DNA from: Apus apus
Lineage: Eukaryota > Chordata > Aves > Apodiformes > Apodidae
DNA: 64,000 nt
Assembly: GCF_020740795.1 (NCBI RefSeq)
Contig: NC_067285.1
Location: 108,525,652-108,589,651, forward strand
Direction of reading: 5' to 3'
Under the pieces are notes generated by a model. The model saw only the letters and a program-made list of their open reading frames with translations. It was not told the DNA's origin and ran no database searches. Position numbers and translations under genes: made by a program. Positions 12,071-27,000 of the stretch are shown here, piece by piece (the stretch's first letter is position 1; every line of letters starts with the position of its first letter).

Positions 12071-15000
12071 GCAGCGCTGGCGGGTGCACACCAACCGTTA
12101 GCGTTTCTGACTCCCTGTAGAAGCAAAATCATTCTTGTCCATGGAATGCTATCGATAAACCTTTTCAATCCTCTCCATTGATTTTCTTTAAATAATAAAA
12201 CCGCCTGTGTCTGTCTCCACATGAGTACGGCTGGAGTAATGGGGCTCTGAGAGGAAGCCTTAGGCTCGGAAAACTGGAGGCTTTAATAAAAACTGGGTTT
12301 GGGTGCTTATGATCCGTTTTTGCACTGTAGAAAAAATGAGATGGCACTCTGTTCTAACTTTGGAACTGGCATGCTTTTCGTTAGGGAAAGAGCAATTCTG
12401 CAAAACATAGAATTTGTTTGGAGCAGGTTTTGCTAGTGGTCTTACGAGATTTTGAATCTCAGCCACTGAAACTCTAGAAAATTTTCAGCAGCGTTAGGAG
12501 GACAGGAGGTGATGCTTTGAAGCTCTAGTGTGTGGTATGCCTTTCCTGAATTAAATTCTGGGACTCCTTGTGATGTGCTTAGATGAAGGTCTGTTTAAAG
12601 GACAGTGGAATGAGGAAGCTGTTTTTCCCTTTGAGGTCATGCTAAATGCCTTGTTTTTTGTAAGGACACACAGAATAAATGATCGATCTGTATTTCAGAA
12701 TTAAAAAACCTTTGGCTACCATTTTTCACAGGGTTGCTGTTGAGGAGAGAGTATCAGAAAATGCAGCCTCTAAGTACAACTTGCAGAATCCTAGAACCTA
12801 AACAATAGCTTTCCTCGCTGCTGTTAATACTGTTTGGCAGAAAAAACGCGGAGACATTATATATATATTAATTCAGTAATAATAATATTGAGTTTAAAAT
12901 GTATTTATGCTTTAAAGTTTTTTATAAATATGAATCCTTAGAATCCTTAGAAAGGAAGCAGCTAGTAAAATTATACATTATAAATATTGTAATAATATGC
13001 ATTTATTAGAAAGATTTGCTAATAGATTTCCAAATAATCGAAGAGGCATTTTAGAAAATGATGGAATTTTATAAAGTGTTGTGATAAATTTTTTACTGGA
13101 AAAAATCACAAGGTAAAATTATTAATTCTTTTAAATTAAGCTTTCATATATTTTATTGAGAGAGCCAGACTGGGCCCCAATCTAAAAAGTCATATATCTG
13201 GTTGAGTCTAACTCATTAGTGCACTAAGGCACACATTTAATTAAACCAGGCAAGTAGTCTTATTTAAATCAAAGGAACTAAAAGTCACCTGCATTCAGTG
13301 ACACTAATGATATTCATAAAATCATTTACATTAATGCTTATTTGCAGGAGGAAGACCTGATGACATTCACACATATTTTCCCTGTGCAACTGTGTGTAAT
13401 GGTTATAGAATCAAATTCTTTCTTCGTGTTTATTTGTGTTTCTTGCGGAACTTTTGGATTCCTTCCATAAGCTTCAAACAAAAGATTAGGCACCAAATTC
13501 TATTAAAAATGCATTCAATATCTATTGAGTTTGATGTATATTTTAAATGTCTATTTACCTTACAGGCAAAAAAGATGAATGTTTGATCTGTAGAACTCCT
13601 TGTCGTACATTATTCCTTTCAAAACAGGTAAATAAATCTTTAGTATTGTTGTGTTATATTAGTCTGCAGTTTGCTTAACAGCTAAATTGCTGACATTACA
13701 AAATACTTTCCTTTTGTTTGACAAACAAAATGATAGGTTGGTAGACTTAGATACTTATGTACTATACAGCTTTTAGTTTTATGGATTTCTCCAAATAAAA
13801 GCTTGTGGAAACTCTAGCTTTACAGTTTCTGCTGGACTGTAAGTCACTCCAACCAAAAAACATGATGGGTTACTGTGTAACATCAGTGAATACTTCAAAA
13901 ATGTGGAAAAATGTTTATTGACTTTTGCATTTGCACATGAAGTGAACTGTAATTAATTGTTTCATGTAATGGACTGAATAAAATATCTGCATAGTAGCTC
14001 ATCAATGTTTTCAAGTGTATGTGGTTTATTTCCCCATTTTCTCATAAGTTTAACTGTTTTCCTCATAGCCATGTGATTAAAAGAGGATCCAAAATACTGC
14101 TGGAAATTCTAGCTATTCACTAGAGATTGAATAGCTTTTCATTCTCTCTTTTGAGAAAACATTAGAGAGATTTAATTTTCCCATTTATCCTAAGCTGATT
14201 TCATAAATGAGTTGTGAAAACATACTTTCCTAAACTGGTGCCTGCCTAAGAGACAAACCTGCCTTCCAATGATGGAAATAAAATACAAAGAGCATTCAAT
14301 ACAGCCAACACATTAAGTTCTACAAGGCTACAAGACCATGTCTATGAAATAGAAGACAATTTGGGACTAACCCTGAAGCGATGGCCTTGAAGGAGACCAT
14401 GATTCCTCTGCCTCTCTAGATATATTTAAAACTGAGCTGGTGTGTATCTAAATGCAGAAATCTCTATCTCTGCATACAGTATATAAAAAAGTAAGAAACC
14501 ATTACAATGTATTTAATATTTATAAACACAGAATATTGTAGAACTGAAGCAGGGTGAAGAAGACAATGCTACCAAGTATAAAAATTTGTAGCAAAACAGC
14601 AGAATGGAAACATAACACAAAGGAACAATGAAGACAGTAATTAAACAAAAAAACCCCACTAAAACCAGAAAGCCCCACATAAAATTTTGAAAGGAGGTAT
14701 TTTAATAAGCTTTCAATATCAACCTATCCTGGCTACGAGTTTTGTTATTAATTTCAATCACAGCATATTTTAGGTTGTCAAGGACCTCTGGAGGTCATAT
14801 TGTCCAACACTTTGCTCAAAACAAAGCTAATTTTGAAGCTAGTTCAGTCTTAAATTGCAGCATTTCAACAGAACTTCATGATTTGCTTAAAAAAATACTG
14901 AAGGAATTTAAAAATGCGATGATTTGGATGCTAACAAAAATATTAGATGTTTCATTAGAACCTACCACTGCTTTGGAGCACTCAATGGAAGCACATTACC

Positions 15001-18000
15001 ATATTCTTTAAAAAAAGACATTAATGATGATTGCTTAGCCTTGATTAAGAAGAGATAAAATGATTGGAATGGTAATTAAAGATGCATATAAAAAAGTCAT
15101 GGCACTATAATTCAGGAACCTGAGTGGAAATATACCTGATAACCTTTATGAGTGTGATTCTACGGAAGAATTTCCAATGAGTGGGAGGTCCTAGAAATGT
15201 GTTAAAACTCCTCATTAAATTGTATATTGGGGCAATCAACATCTACACATTAAATATTTCCATCCTTATGGTAATGCGTGCTTGTCACCTTTTTATCTTC
15301 CTTCTCTGTCTCCCAGTCCCCACTTGCTTTTCCCAAGGGGATGGTTAAGTGTTACGATAAATCAGAATCCTGCTGTTCATTATTTCAGAATATCATGATA
15401 GGTTCTTAAATCAAGGTCGTTGCTTTGTTAGGATCCTGGGTAGGTTTCTATAGCTTGCCTACTATGAATATATTAAGAAGATTTCAAATGCACTTTTATG
15501 AATACACTGATTTTTCTAGATGAAGTTTTATTATCCTGTTCATATTTTCTTTATTTAAATACTGTAGACAGGTTAGACTGTGCTGTCTGTCTGCTTTTGT
15601 CTTGCTCAGTCTGTCAGTTCACACTGTGGAAATTTTGGAATGCTTTGGCTAGTGTCAACCAAATTAAAAAGAGCAGAGGAATTCTCAAATACAATTAATT
15701 TCCTCCTGTGAGTTGTCTAAAAATCAGTAGCTGGGGAAAGTAAGGAAGAGCAGTTCAGTTCCCCTGGTGAGGGAAATGCAAGTACAGCTCATCAATAATC
15801 AGAGGTGCATTTGGCCATCATATGCATAGTAACCAAATTCATGCCATTTTGATCAGAGGAGTTGTTTTACAGAATATTGAAATAGCTGATGTCAGAATAT
15901 GGGGAAAAAATAGAAATCTGTTTCAAATGCAGGTTATGAATTTAGCTCCTCACATGATTATTTTTCATACATGCAGGATTCAATTCTCATTATTAAAACT
16001 ATAGAATGTAAGCACACATTTTTAATAGGTTTGGCAAATGCAGTTTTATTTAGTCTTGCATATTTGATTTCATGGTAGTGTTACACTATCTTTGGAGTAG
16101 GTAAAAATACTGCCTGTCTTTCTCTATGTTCATGCATTTCCAAATGGAGCAAAATCTAATTCTTTTGTATTTCAATGCAGTATTTTTAAGTTAAGTGAGA
16201 ACACTTATCTTTCCGTTTTCTTAGTAGTCTAGAAAAATGTTGTTTCATTCACAGATGGCCTACTTCTTATTTCTTTCAACAATGCACCTTTCTTTAATTT
16301 TTCACTTTTTTACTATTTTAGGATTAATTTACAATTTGCTTGCAACAGTTTCAGTTCTCTTTGATTGGATTTTGAAAGGTGTTTCCTTACATGAAAGATG
16401 CCTTTTTATTGGACAATTTTCTTCCATCATCTAAGAAAGTTTATACTGTTTTTGCTTTTTATTCAACTTTTGGCTACTTGTAAAGCTACCTTCTATTATA
16501 CAATCATGATATATCAAAGAGAACTTTCAGTTTGTAGTTTAGATCTTGATGGGTCGTTTGTTTTTGTTTGTAGTTTTGGGTTTTTTGTTAGATTCCTTAA
16601 TTTTAAAAGCTGTTTACTGTTAGAATAGATTACTGTACATAAATGTGATCAATGTTAGTAAGTATTTTAACTTAGCACTATAACTAGTGTAACTATTTTG
16701 GGGTTGCATTTGGTTTGTTTTTCTTATGAATAAATTATTAATACATTTATATTAGACATTAGGAAGAAATTCTTTAGTGTGAGGGTGGTGACACATTGTA
16801 ACAGGTTGCCCAGGGAAGTTGTGGAAGCCCCATCCCTGGAAGTGTTTAAGGCCAGGTTGAATGGGGCTCGGAGCAACCTGGTCTAGTGGGAAGTGTCCCT
16901 GCCCACGTAGGGGGGCTGGAACTAGGTGATCTTTAAGGTCCTTTCCAACTCAAATCTTTCTATGAATCTATGATACGATTCTGGATTAAGTAACACTCAA
17001 GTAAGCTACCTACATTGACTTCTAGACCAGAACAGATGTCCAAATGTTCCTATCATTCTGAAATTCACCTTTACACATTACATACAATTTATATTACAAT
17101 AAGGGCATTACATAAAAATAGGATTGTTTTAAATTTCTGTATCATCCTCTTCTTGAGCTGTCCATTTTTTATTTATATACAGCAATTGATTTAAGGAACA
17201 CTTCACAAAATGCTTTAGTTAATATAACTTGCAAATAAAAATGCTAACCTTGATATACTTTCTTTTCTTGGTAGACAAATCCTGATATTCAATCCCTGTT
17301 CATGGGAATAGACACGTTGTGCAAGAAATATTCAAAAGAAGTAACACAGGTGAATCTGCTTTAAAACTTTTTAACTCTAAACAAGAATCACTAACTTCTA
17401 CTGATTTTTATATACATAGAAATATATATGAGTTAATGCCTGAAAATTAATGTATGCCAGTTAATGTCTTTACTTCCTTAGTTCCACAGTTACAAAGTTC
17501 TTGAGAAACCCTACATTATTCATTATGGTCACTGCTTATGTTTTCAAATTCTCTCTGAGGATCACTAGTCTGGTTATTTAAATAGTGTAAAATCATTTTC
17601 GGTGCCATGAAATGAAAAATTAGATCTGCCTGAGCCTTAAACATGCCCACATAGCATGCCCTAGTTATAGCAAGAAAAGGTTACACAGTGAAAACCTGAG
17701 CTGGCTGAAGTCTTAAATTTCTTCTTTTTTTATTTTTTTTTCCTCTAGTCAAAACAGATCTGCTTTTATTTTTCATACAGATGCAATAAATGACTTCAAG
17801 GTAAATTCCCTCCCTGCCTTCTGTAAACTCTAGGCAGGATCCCTTCTTTTAGGCTTAGTTTCCAGTCCAGAATTTCAGTAGCTGTCTGGGTTAAACAAAT
17901 TTATCTAAACTCCAATAGCCTCCTCATTTTCTGCATCTCTTCAGCTTGGTTTGAGGACTTGTCCTTGTGCTCATACTTCTTATTGAGCACTCCAGTGGTA

Positions 18001-21000
18001 GTTTCAACCACTCATGATTGAACTGTGGCAGTACACCCTCCCTGAACACTCCTGTAACCTTCATTGTGTGTGTACCCTTGGGCTGGTACTTCTCTGATCT
18101 TGTGAAGAGCTTACCAATCCAGTACAAAAGTAACCCAGTGGTGATTATGGATTCACATTTACTCTACTCTATGCTTCACAAACTTCTCCAATCCTGAGCA
18201 TGGTTCCTTTCTTCAGCTGCATAGCTGACAAAAGGTTAACAAGAAGCCTTTCTCCATCCTTCCATACATATTTTAAAAAACATATACAGTGATTAGCAGT
18301 TATTCTGTAAAGTGAACAAATCCAGACAGCTATATCACCAACCACAAGTGAATATAAGCTTCTGTAATGTGTCAAAGAAAGGAAAAGTAAGACACAATCT
18401 TAAAAGACTAAGGTGGGTTTTCTGTAGCCTGAGTTAACCCATGGGTAACATATGAAAGTGCAATTAAGGCATTAAAGTATGTTCAGAACTTCTACTAGCA
18501 ATCAGAAGACGTAACGGCAGTTTCTGCTCTGTTAGGACAAAGGTTTATCTAGTATTTGTCACAACAGTGAGTGCTTAGGAAATCACATGAAAGCAAGGCT
18601 GGCACATAGTGATACATCTTCAGAACAGCCTTCTAGCTTTCAGTAATTTGTAACACAGGGATTTCTCAAGGTGGGGATGATGCCTTTGCATTTAAAAGAT
18701 TCGGTGGATATTGTTCCCATGTAATTGTCAGGTTGTTTTCTGAATATTTAGCATCCATCACACACTATGGAAGGGAAGTCCACAGGTTATAATTACCCTG
18801 TGTGATGATGATTTCCTTTTCCAGGTTTTCACCTGCTAGTTTCGTCTGGTACTCTTGAATCCCATTGCAGAGGAAAAAGCAACCATTCCCATACACTCCA
18901 TCTTTTATGATCATTAGCTTTAGACTGCTAATGAACCCCTTCTTCAACTGTCTTTTTTTCTATTATGGAGGGTTATATTTTGTATGATCTTTTTTTTTTC
19001 ACTGAGGCTTTTATGTACCTTTGACTTACTTGAACTATTTCCAAACCTACTATATCCTTTCTGACATGTTAAGCAGAGTGAGGGTATAGTACATTTTTTA
19101 AAGTAGAATAATGGTGTTCTCTATTCTGTTCTATTCTCTTCCTTTTTTAACCACTTTAAGATCTGATTTGATTTTTTTGACTGGTCCTGAGCACTGAATT
19201 TACATTTTCACAGATTTCACCTTTTAAACGTCCAAGGCCTCATATCTGTGTGGTGGAAGGCAGCTCAGAGCCATTACTTTCTGAGTGGCTCTTTCTTCCA
19301 TCAGTTCTTCTGAAGACACTTCTGATCCTTTCACAAGTATCCAATAGGAACCTCCCAGTGAATAAAAAGTAACTATTTCAACTCGCTACTCCAGAATGGG
19401 GTTCCTTCTTCGAGTTTTTCTTCTTGGTTGTCTCTATCCCTGCATATTTTCCTGCAGTTTTCTTAAACATGAGAAGAAAGATTTATTAGTGAGTTATTGC
19501 CTATTGTAATATGTTCTTCAAGCTCTTGTCTTACCTACTTTATATGATTTTACTTTTAACCTGTCATGATTTATGATCCTCATTTGAACACAAGAAGTGC
19601 TTGCACACCACCAGACAGTGTGTTTAATAATTATTTTTTAATTAACAGTATATTTTTACAAGGCAAGTTATAATTGCCAGTAAGACACATTACTTTTTAT
19701 GTTGCCATTAATTTTATGTGTTTGCTTAGCACTAATGAATGAGAAACACCACATCAAAACTGGCTTTCCAATACCTTTACCTTGTTACTGAACATAGTGT
19801 TAAAATATAAATTCAGTGAAATAAATCTACTAACTCTAGAGTAGGTCATGCTAGATTATGTAAACTTTATAGGACTTTCTCAGTGATAATCACTTGGAAT
19901 ATTTTGTTACAAAATATTTAAAGAAGATATGTTAAATAATTATTAAAACATAGATGAACTGGAATATTGTGAAGCAGATCTTAATCTTTTTTTTCTGAGG
20001 TTGCATAAATGTAACTAGGGGAAGCTTGACATAACTATTTCTTTTTTAGATTTCAGAATTCCAAGAAAAGCATCGTAAACATTTATTAGCATACCACAGA
20101 CAAAAGGTAACTCCAGTTATGATATTCTCATTTTTGTTGCTTATGTTTGCCTTGTTATTATGGTTTATTTGAGAATTATTTTTCCAGATTGCATCATTTC
20201 TGTTATTAAAAATACCAGTTTAAAATGCTTTATAATCTGTGAGGACTTCCTGATTACTATTTAATAAAGCAGATTTTAGTTGTGGGGTGACAGAGATTAA
20301 AAGGAGAGTCAAAAGACAGGGAGAGGAGAAACAAATTCACTGCATGAAGGAGAAAAAGTGGGAGGAGATTGGTACTCATTTGGTTAAGGCTAGAGGAAAA
20401 AAAGAGCAGGGCTGACAAACAAAACGAGAAGCTTGAGCAATGGAAAACAAGAGCTAGTACCCTGAATTAGGGGTAGCTCAATGGGAAGACAAATATAATT
20501 AATTATTCTGTGGAGAACTGGTACTGAATTTGTGACTATGCCTCTTCCTCTGTAGGTTGGAAAGAAAATTTCTTTTTCATTTCCCAGCTACTTCTAAGTA
20601 TTTGATAAAATAGTTGATTGTTTCATTCATGTCTAAGGACATGGCCAGGTAAATTACTTAAAGGTGCTTGACCTTACTGGTTAATAAACCTATCAGTAGG
20701 TGTCCTATGTATGAAATGACAGAGGTAAGCTCATACAGCTGGCCAATTGGCCATCTTGTGTGTGATGAGAGAATCTACTGTGCTTCTGTGGAAATGTGTT
20801 TTGTGTCCCATTCCCCCCTGCTTTTCATTACTGCATTTTGGCATCAGTCCTGTTGTACTGTCGAGTGGGTAGTTCTTTCAAGGTCCTGTGCTTCTGCTTT
20901 CAAACCCAGGCCATGGAGAAATCCTGATTTTATGCCCCTTTCCAATCTATTGTACTGACTCTGGATGGTAAAACGAAAACCTGTAGACAAAGTAAAATAA

Positions 21001-24000
21001 AACTCTAAGAATTTTTCATAAACAGAAATATTATCTCTAAAGAACCTGTGCAGAGTTTTGATACATTTTGATGATAAGTTTCTAAGTTATTTACTGTTGA
21101 GATATTAATTGACTAGTGGTTGTAAAGAAGTCAAGGACACTGCTAGACCTCAGGAAGCTTTTTAGGCGACAGTATAGAAACAGCCAAAGATTTAGTTGGT
21201 TGCTATTTGGGTGTATTTGCTGTTGTTTTGTACATTCTATGTATTTTTTAATATTTTAAGACTGTTTGCGCTGCATCAGGGTCAGAAGAGGCTGGTTGTC
21301 TTAAACACTCTATGTGCAGCTATGATGACACTGATGAGGCTTTTTTGATGAAAGAATGGTTTAACAGTGAGGCTGAGGTGAGCAAGGAGGAGTTTCTCTG
21401 AGCAATTATATGCCTATCTCCTTCCTGTGAATTTCAGTTAGCAATGCTCCCTGTTTCAGGATTAATGGGAGGGAGTTTGAAGGATCTGGGGAAGGATAGG
21501 TCACAGCTGGCAGAGGCACACAGGATGAGAGAGTGGGAGTAGATGCTCACAGTCAGGGTTATAATCTCCATCTGAGTCTTCCTACCACTGGTTTTGAGAT
21601 GAAGATGTGTGGGGAAAGGATGAAGTTATTTACAGTATTAACAGTATGGCAAAGTGCAGTGACCCCCCAAGGAGGAAGAATTAATCTGCCCTTTGGCACA
21701 AGTGCCTCTTCCTGTCACTCTCCACTCTGCAGGTCTTCGCCTTTGGAAAAGTTCTGCGTAAGGAGATTCACAACCAGGTTCTAACACTTGGCTATCTTGT
21801 TTGTGGTCCCCTTCCTTATTTCTAGTGTGTCATCCTTGTCACTGTGAACCAAAAACTTTCATGACCTTGAGAAAAGGTTTTTTAGTTGCTCTTTCTCTGA
21901 GTTATATAAATACTCGTGCAGTATTTCATGATGGTGTGTGGTGTGGACACTTGCTGTCCATTTTCCTGGCAAGTCTAGACCCCATGTTGTGCTAGGACAC
22001 AAAGATACTGAAAATCAAATAGTTATTCAACTTTCTTAGGGCATTTTGGCCTTAAAAGAATCAAGTTCTGTGGAGTGACAGGGTAAAGTGCTTTGTTCGT
22101 GACACCTGTACTGGTCACTTTCTTAGTCAAACCCAGCTTTCTCTTTTACTTTTTAAAAAAGTGAATAGAAGAATGCAAAAAATCAGATCTTATGTAAATT
22201 AGATTTTGTCTTGAATCTGTTTTGTAGAGTTTCACATCTGCAAAAACAGCTTAATGTCTCCCACAAACAGTATGATTTTATAAAAGTACATCAGATAAAG
22301 TTATTAAATAGTATTGTGAGAAGAAGCATGAAAAGTTAACACGAAAATTAATCATTTATCTGAAATAAAAATATGAATAGGATGAAGTTGTGAAGTACTA
22401 AGGTAATGCAATGGAACTTCAGAAAAAGGATATGGATGGAGTATTGAGTTTATTGAGTAAGCTTTTATATCCTTCATAAAATATAATGTATGACCATGTG
22501 ATAAAAGACTAAAAAATACTTATACTAGGGAGCTGACCTAATGTTCTTGACCTTGATGTTCTCTGATTTTGCAAGCTCCTAACATTCTTTAATGGAGATA
22601 TTTTTGGCTATCTATAAAAAATAAAATAAAATGAGAAACACTCTTCACATAAGCCTATTACAAATAGATATTGCAAAGAACTGAATAAATATTTTGTCTG
22701 AAATGAAAAATATGAGAACATGGTATTAGGTATTTTGCACAGTTATTGGTATTTGTTCAGATAATTCCATATGAAATGCAATGTAACTTTTATATCAAAT
22801 ATGGAAAAGAGGAAGAAAAATAAAAGCAAACTATTTAAAACGCTTTTCTTTTTATTCACTTATCCAACATTACCAGTACACTTTAACAAAATGTAATCAA
22901 ACTAAGTCTGTAACTTCCAAAAAGATGCATAACTTTTTCAGTCTTACTGTTTAATGGATCCATATTACAAGTATAGTCTTGTCCCAATAAATCTGTAATA
23001 GCAATGGTATATAAGGTTAGAAAACAGCCTTTCAGCACTTTATAATGCTAGTTGTATGAAAACAAAATTGTATATCAAACCAATAGTTTTTGTTTAAATC
23101 TGTGATTGTCTCACAGACAGCGAAGCTGGAAGAATCTCTCAAGAAAGTAACACAACAAATGCATCAGCTACAATGGTAAGAGATGGCAAAAGCAAATAGT
23201 CTTTGTAATCAAACAACAGTAAATGTAATTGATTAAAAAAAAAAAGTCATGTCTTTGCCTTTCTCAAGTATCATGTATAAACAGAAGCAGCATATTTTTA
23301 CAGAAATAAATAAATAGTGATTTTTTTCATGAGATCCATTTTCTTCACATTAATCAAGCTTATCAGGAAGGAATCCTTTTATGTTTAAATTCAAGTCAGT
23401 AGTTACTCTAAAGATGGGCTTTTAGCAATCTCTATCACATAGATATTCAATGTTAATTTTTTTATTTGCATGAACCTGTTTGTGTTTCTTCCAATGTGAT
23501 TTCCAGCATCTGCCTGGAAAATACTGTGATATCTTTCCTAGTATTTAGCCCATTTTCAAAACTACCAGAGTTTCATAACATGATTCTCATCTTCTCTGTT
23601 TCTGGTAAAAATCAACTTATTGACTCATCTCAAGTAATTTTTTTTACAAATGCATCAAAGAAATAGTCAAGAGATACCTCATCGTTATCCCCCTGCCTAT
23701 TGTCTGATACACCTAAATCTTTTAATCTTATTTATTTCAAACTGAAAGCCAAAGTTCTTACTGATCCCTAAGTGCACTCTGTGCTACTACTTTCCCTTTC
23801 ACGACATTTTATTTCAATTATTTGTTTGAAAATGTCACATATGCAAAATAATTACTCAGTTCTCTTCAGTAGTGTGCAACTTTATCCTCAGAACATTTGT
23901 TTCTATGTCCTGTTTTGACTTCCCATTGTCTAACATTTCAAAAAGTACTGGGGAAAAAAATCCACCAGGCTTGATCTGCTTTTCCCTTTCAGTGAATATG

Positions 24001-27000
24001 GGTATTAAGAGCACTTAGTGTATAGTTACAATGCACTTGTCCCTGTAGATCTGTCTTCTTGAGAGAAACCCTTCATGAATGTCACTTTATGAATACCAGT
24101 GATCAAGGATTCTGGAATCTCCTTAATAAGCCAGTTCATGAAGCCAGCAATTTAGTTGCAAAGTTGTGTTGATCTTTATTACTTTTTTGTGGGTTTTTTT
24201 AGTATAGAATTTTGTTTGGCTCAGAGATGCACATGACACTGTATTGTGCTCTCTAAAAGAAATAAAAACAGTATAAAGGAAACTGTGTATTTGGTGGATT
24301 GTCATAGTTTATATATTTTTATCCACTCCCTCCTTTTTGTTTTCTGCATCTCCAAAAAATAGCATCCAGGTCGTATCAAATACAGAACTCTTACTGAATT
24401 TCAGATTTTTCAGAGTTTGACCAAGACAGTGTGACCTGGGGCTTCTCTTTGCAGGCTGTAGATATATTGCTCCTATTTATGGTTACTGACAAAGGTATCA
24501 GTTTTACGTAGCTGTTGGTGAGCAGCATAAATGTACCAACATTTCTTTTGATAAATAGATTTGTTTAAAGTTTGTGAAATATACATATAAAAATGAAGAT
24601 TTTTGGCTCAGCTGTAGCTGTATTTTAACATCTGTTGTTTCATAAATGACTGTGTCATAATGTTATCCTACATGGATATTGTTGGGCATCTAATGACTGA
24701 TACAGACATTATTATACAAGGAAGAAGTAAATACCTTATCAAAAAGATTCTTGTTTTGCTTCATGGCAAATAGTGTCATGTCAAAATCAGCTATTGATGG
24801 ATAAAATGCTTTACTTTAATGCTTTATTAGTCAACTACACAAATTAACTAGCCAAACCAGCTTTCAATTTATATCTGTTGTTTCTTCTGTTTCCCCTTTA
24901 GTATGAAACCTCCTGAACAAACTCCACAACTACCATTTTCCAGTACAAGTAGAAAGCCACTTTCCAGTAAGAAGTGTGGTTTTAAGATACTAACTATGGA
25001 ATATATATCACTGGATGTAGCTATGTTCTAATATTACATTTATTAATGACTTTAGTTCCTTCAAGAAAAGAGAATGCTTATTCTTCATATTCTCTTCATC
25101 CTAGTCATCCTTCCACTTCTGAAATGTAGGTACAAACCAATCTGCTACTTTTCAATGAAAATCATAACAGTGACAACATACTGATATTTTACTTACAAAG
25201 TATTTTTTTATTTTTTTTTGTAATGAGTTTTAAATAAGTATTTCTCTGATTTTCTGCTTTGATTCTGCACACTAAAGAGCTGGGGAGGGTCTGATCTAGC
25301 CAAGTGTACATAATAAGTACTTGTTTACATTGACATGGTACTGGAAAAAATTCTAAGGCATGATGCACCTTATTCTAAAGACTTTCTGGTTAGATAGATA
25401 AAATGGATTAGATAGATGGATAGATGGATAGATAGATAGACAGATAGACAGACAGACAGAAGACAGACAGATAGATAACTTAGTGAGGAACTCTTTCTAT
25501 TGACTGCAGAGAACTAAATTACTTGTAAGGACACCCCTATGTATATCATTGTCTAAAGTTAGATGGGATGAGCTCCAGTAAGGCTAATAAAATTTTAAAT
25601 AAATTGGACAGCCAGCTTGCTCAATCTAAAAGCTTTCTATACCTATGACTGTCTTTACTTTTGATAAAAAAATAAAATTTCAGGAATCCCTTGTGGAAAC
25701 AAATGACAAATGTATAAATATGCATATTTATTCTGACCTATATATAAGAATAACAATGCTAATCAGAAAATAACTTTCTCCGTAAATGTCTAAATCAAAG
25801 CTTAGAATCAATTAATAGATTTTTCTCACTGCTAGTGGGTTTTGGAACAAGTCTTAAATATTCATATGTGTTATGCATTATGTATTGCACTTTGCCATTA
25901 TTAGTAAAATTTAACATGAGCATAGAATGTAATTTTAGTCATAATGAATGTTTGTTAGTTCTGTTACAATGTCATACTTATTTTGATCTTTCTCATAAGA
26001 ATGGAGCCAATGGACATTGATCCTGTACCTTCACCAATGAGGAAAGTAAGTGGGATTTTTGTGTATATGTATTTATAAATGTGTATATATTCATATATAA
26101 GCCTTTGATTTCTCCTACTCTGTTGACACTGGAAAACATAGGATTTCCCCTTCTTTCTAAACAATGATGTATATGTTTCAAAACTTATGTGTATGCTGAC
26201 TTCAGCCATGCTTAATCCTTATTAGAAACAAAAAAGAAATTAAATCACATTGATTTCCAGAATGATGTTCTCCACATAATAGGCTTTTAAACTTCTGATA
26301 CTAAATTAAATGGTGAATTCCTGATATCTCAGTATGTTTTTAACATTGTAAAATTCTGTAACTGTTTCCAAAAGAAAAGTTGCTAATGCATGATATTGAG
26401 AGTTGCAATTACATTTAAGATCTAATTGATCTGGGAATAGAAATACATGTAAGATTTTCACCTTCACTTCATCTGTGCTAGCACATAAGGGTTTCCTTTA
26501 TAACCTATGGATTGGTTATACCCATAGTTAGAGTTCTATCCATAGGTATAATCTATGGGTTAGTATGCTTGATTCATATCATCCTGAAGGACACATATTG
26601 ATCTCATTACTGTTTCTCTTCCTTGACCATAAAGGGGGTCAGGCTGGATATAAATGCTGTCATTGCAGATGTCTGAACTTAGAGGTGAATAACTTAGTAT
26701 CTTTAACTTCACATTGTATTGATTTTCAAAACATTCCTGAAATTTCATTTATTATAGATACAAGTTGTTTTTTTTTTTTTCAAGCCACTCATTATCTTTC
26801 ACCTTTCATAACAATTTTCTTTACTCCTTGACCATCTGGTCTTACTTCTGTCTATGCTCAGGGTCATCAAAGTGTGTATAGTATCTTCAGGTGTTAACAA
26901 AAAAACTGGGTTTAGAAGTCAATGGTCTTTGCCCTGATACTTGAGTAGGGACTGCAAGCTTTCAATGGCATCTTTAAGATGAGAATGAAGGCAGGAGATT

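Noticed and set aside
23121-23175. Alternative acceptor AG at 23119-23120 for RNF212 exon 5
   Set aside because: It shifts the frame and loses the conserved KLEESLKK coiled coil; the AG at 23115-23116 fits.
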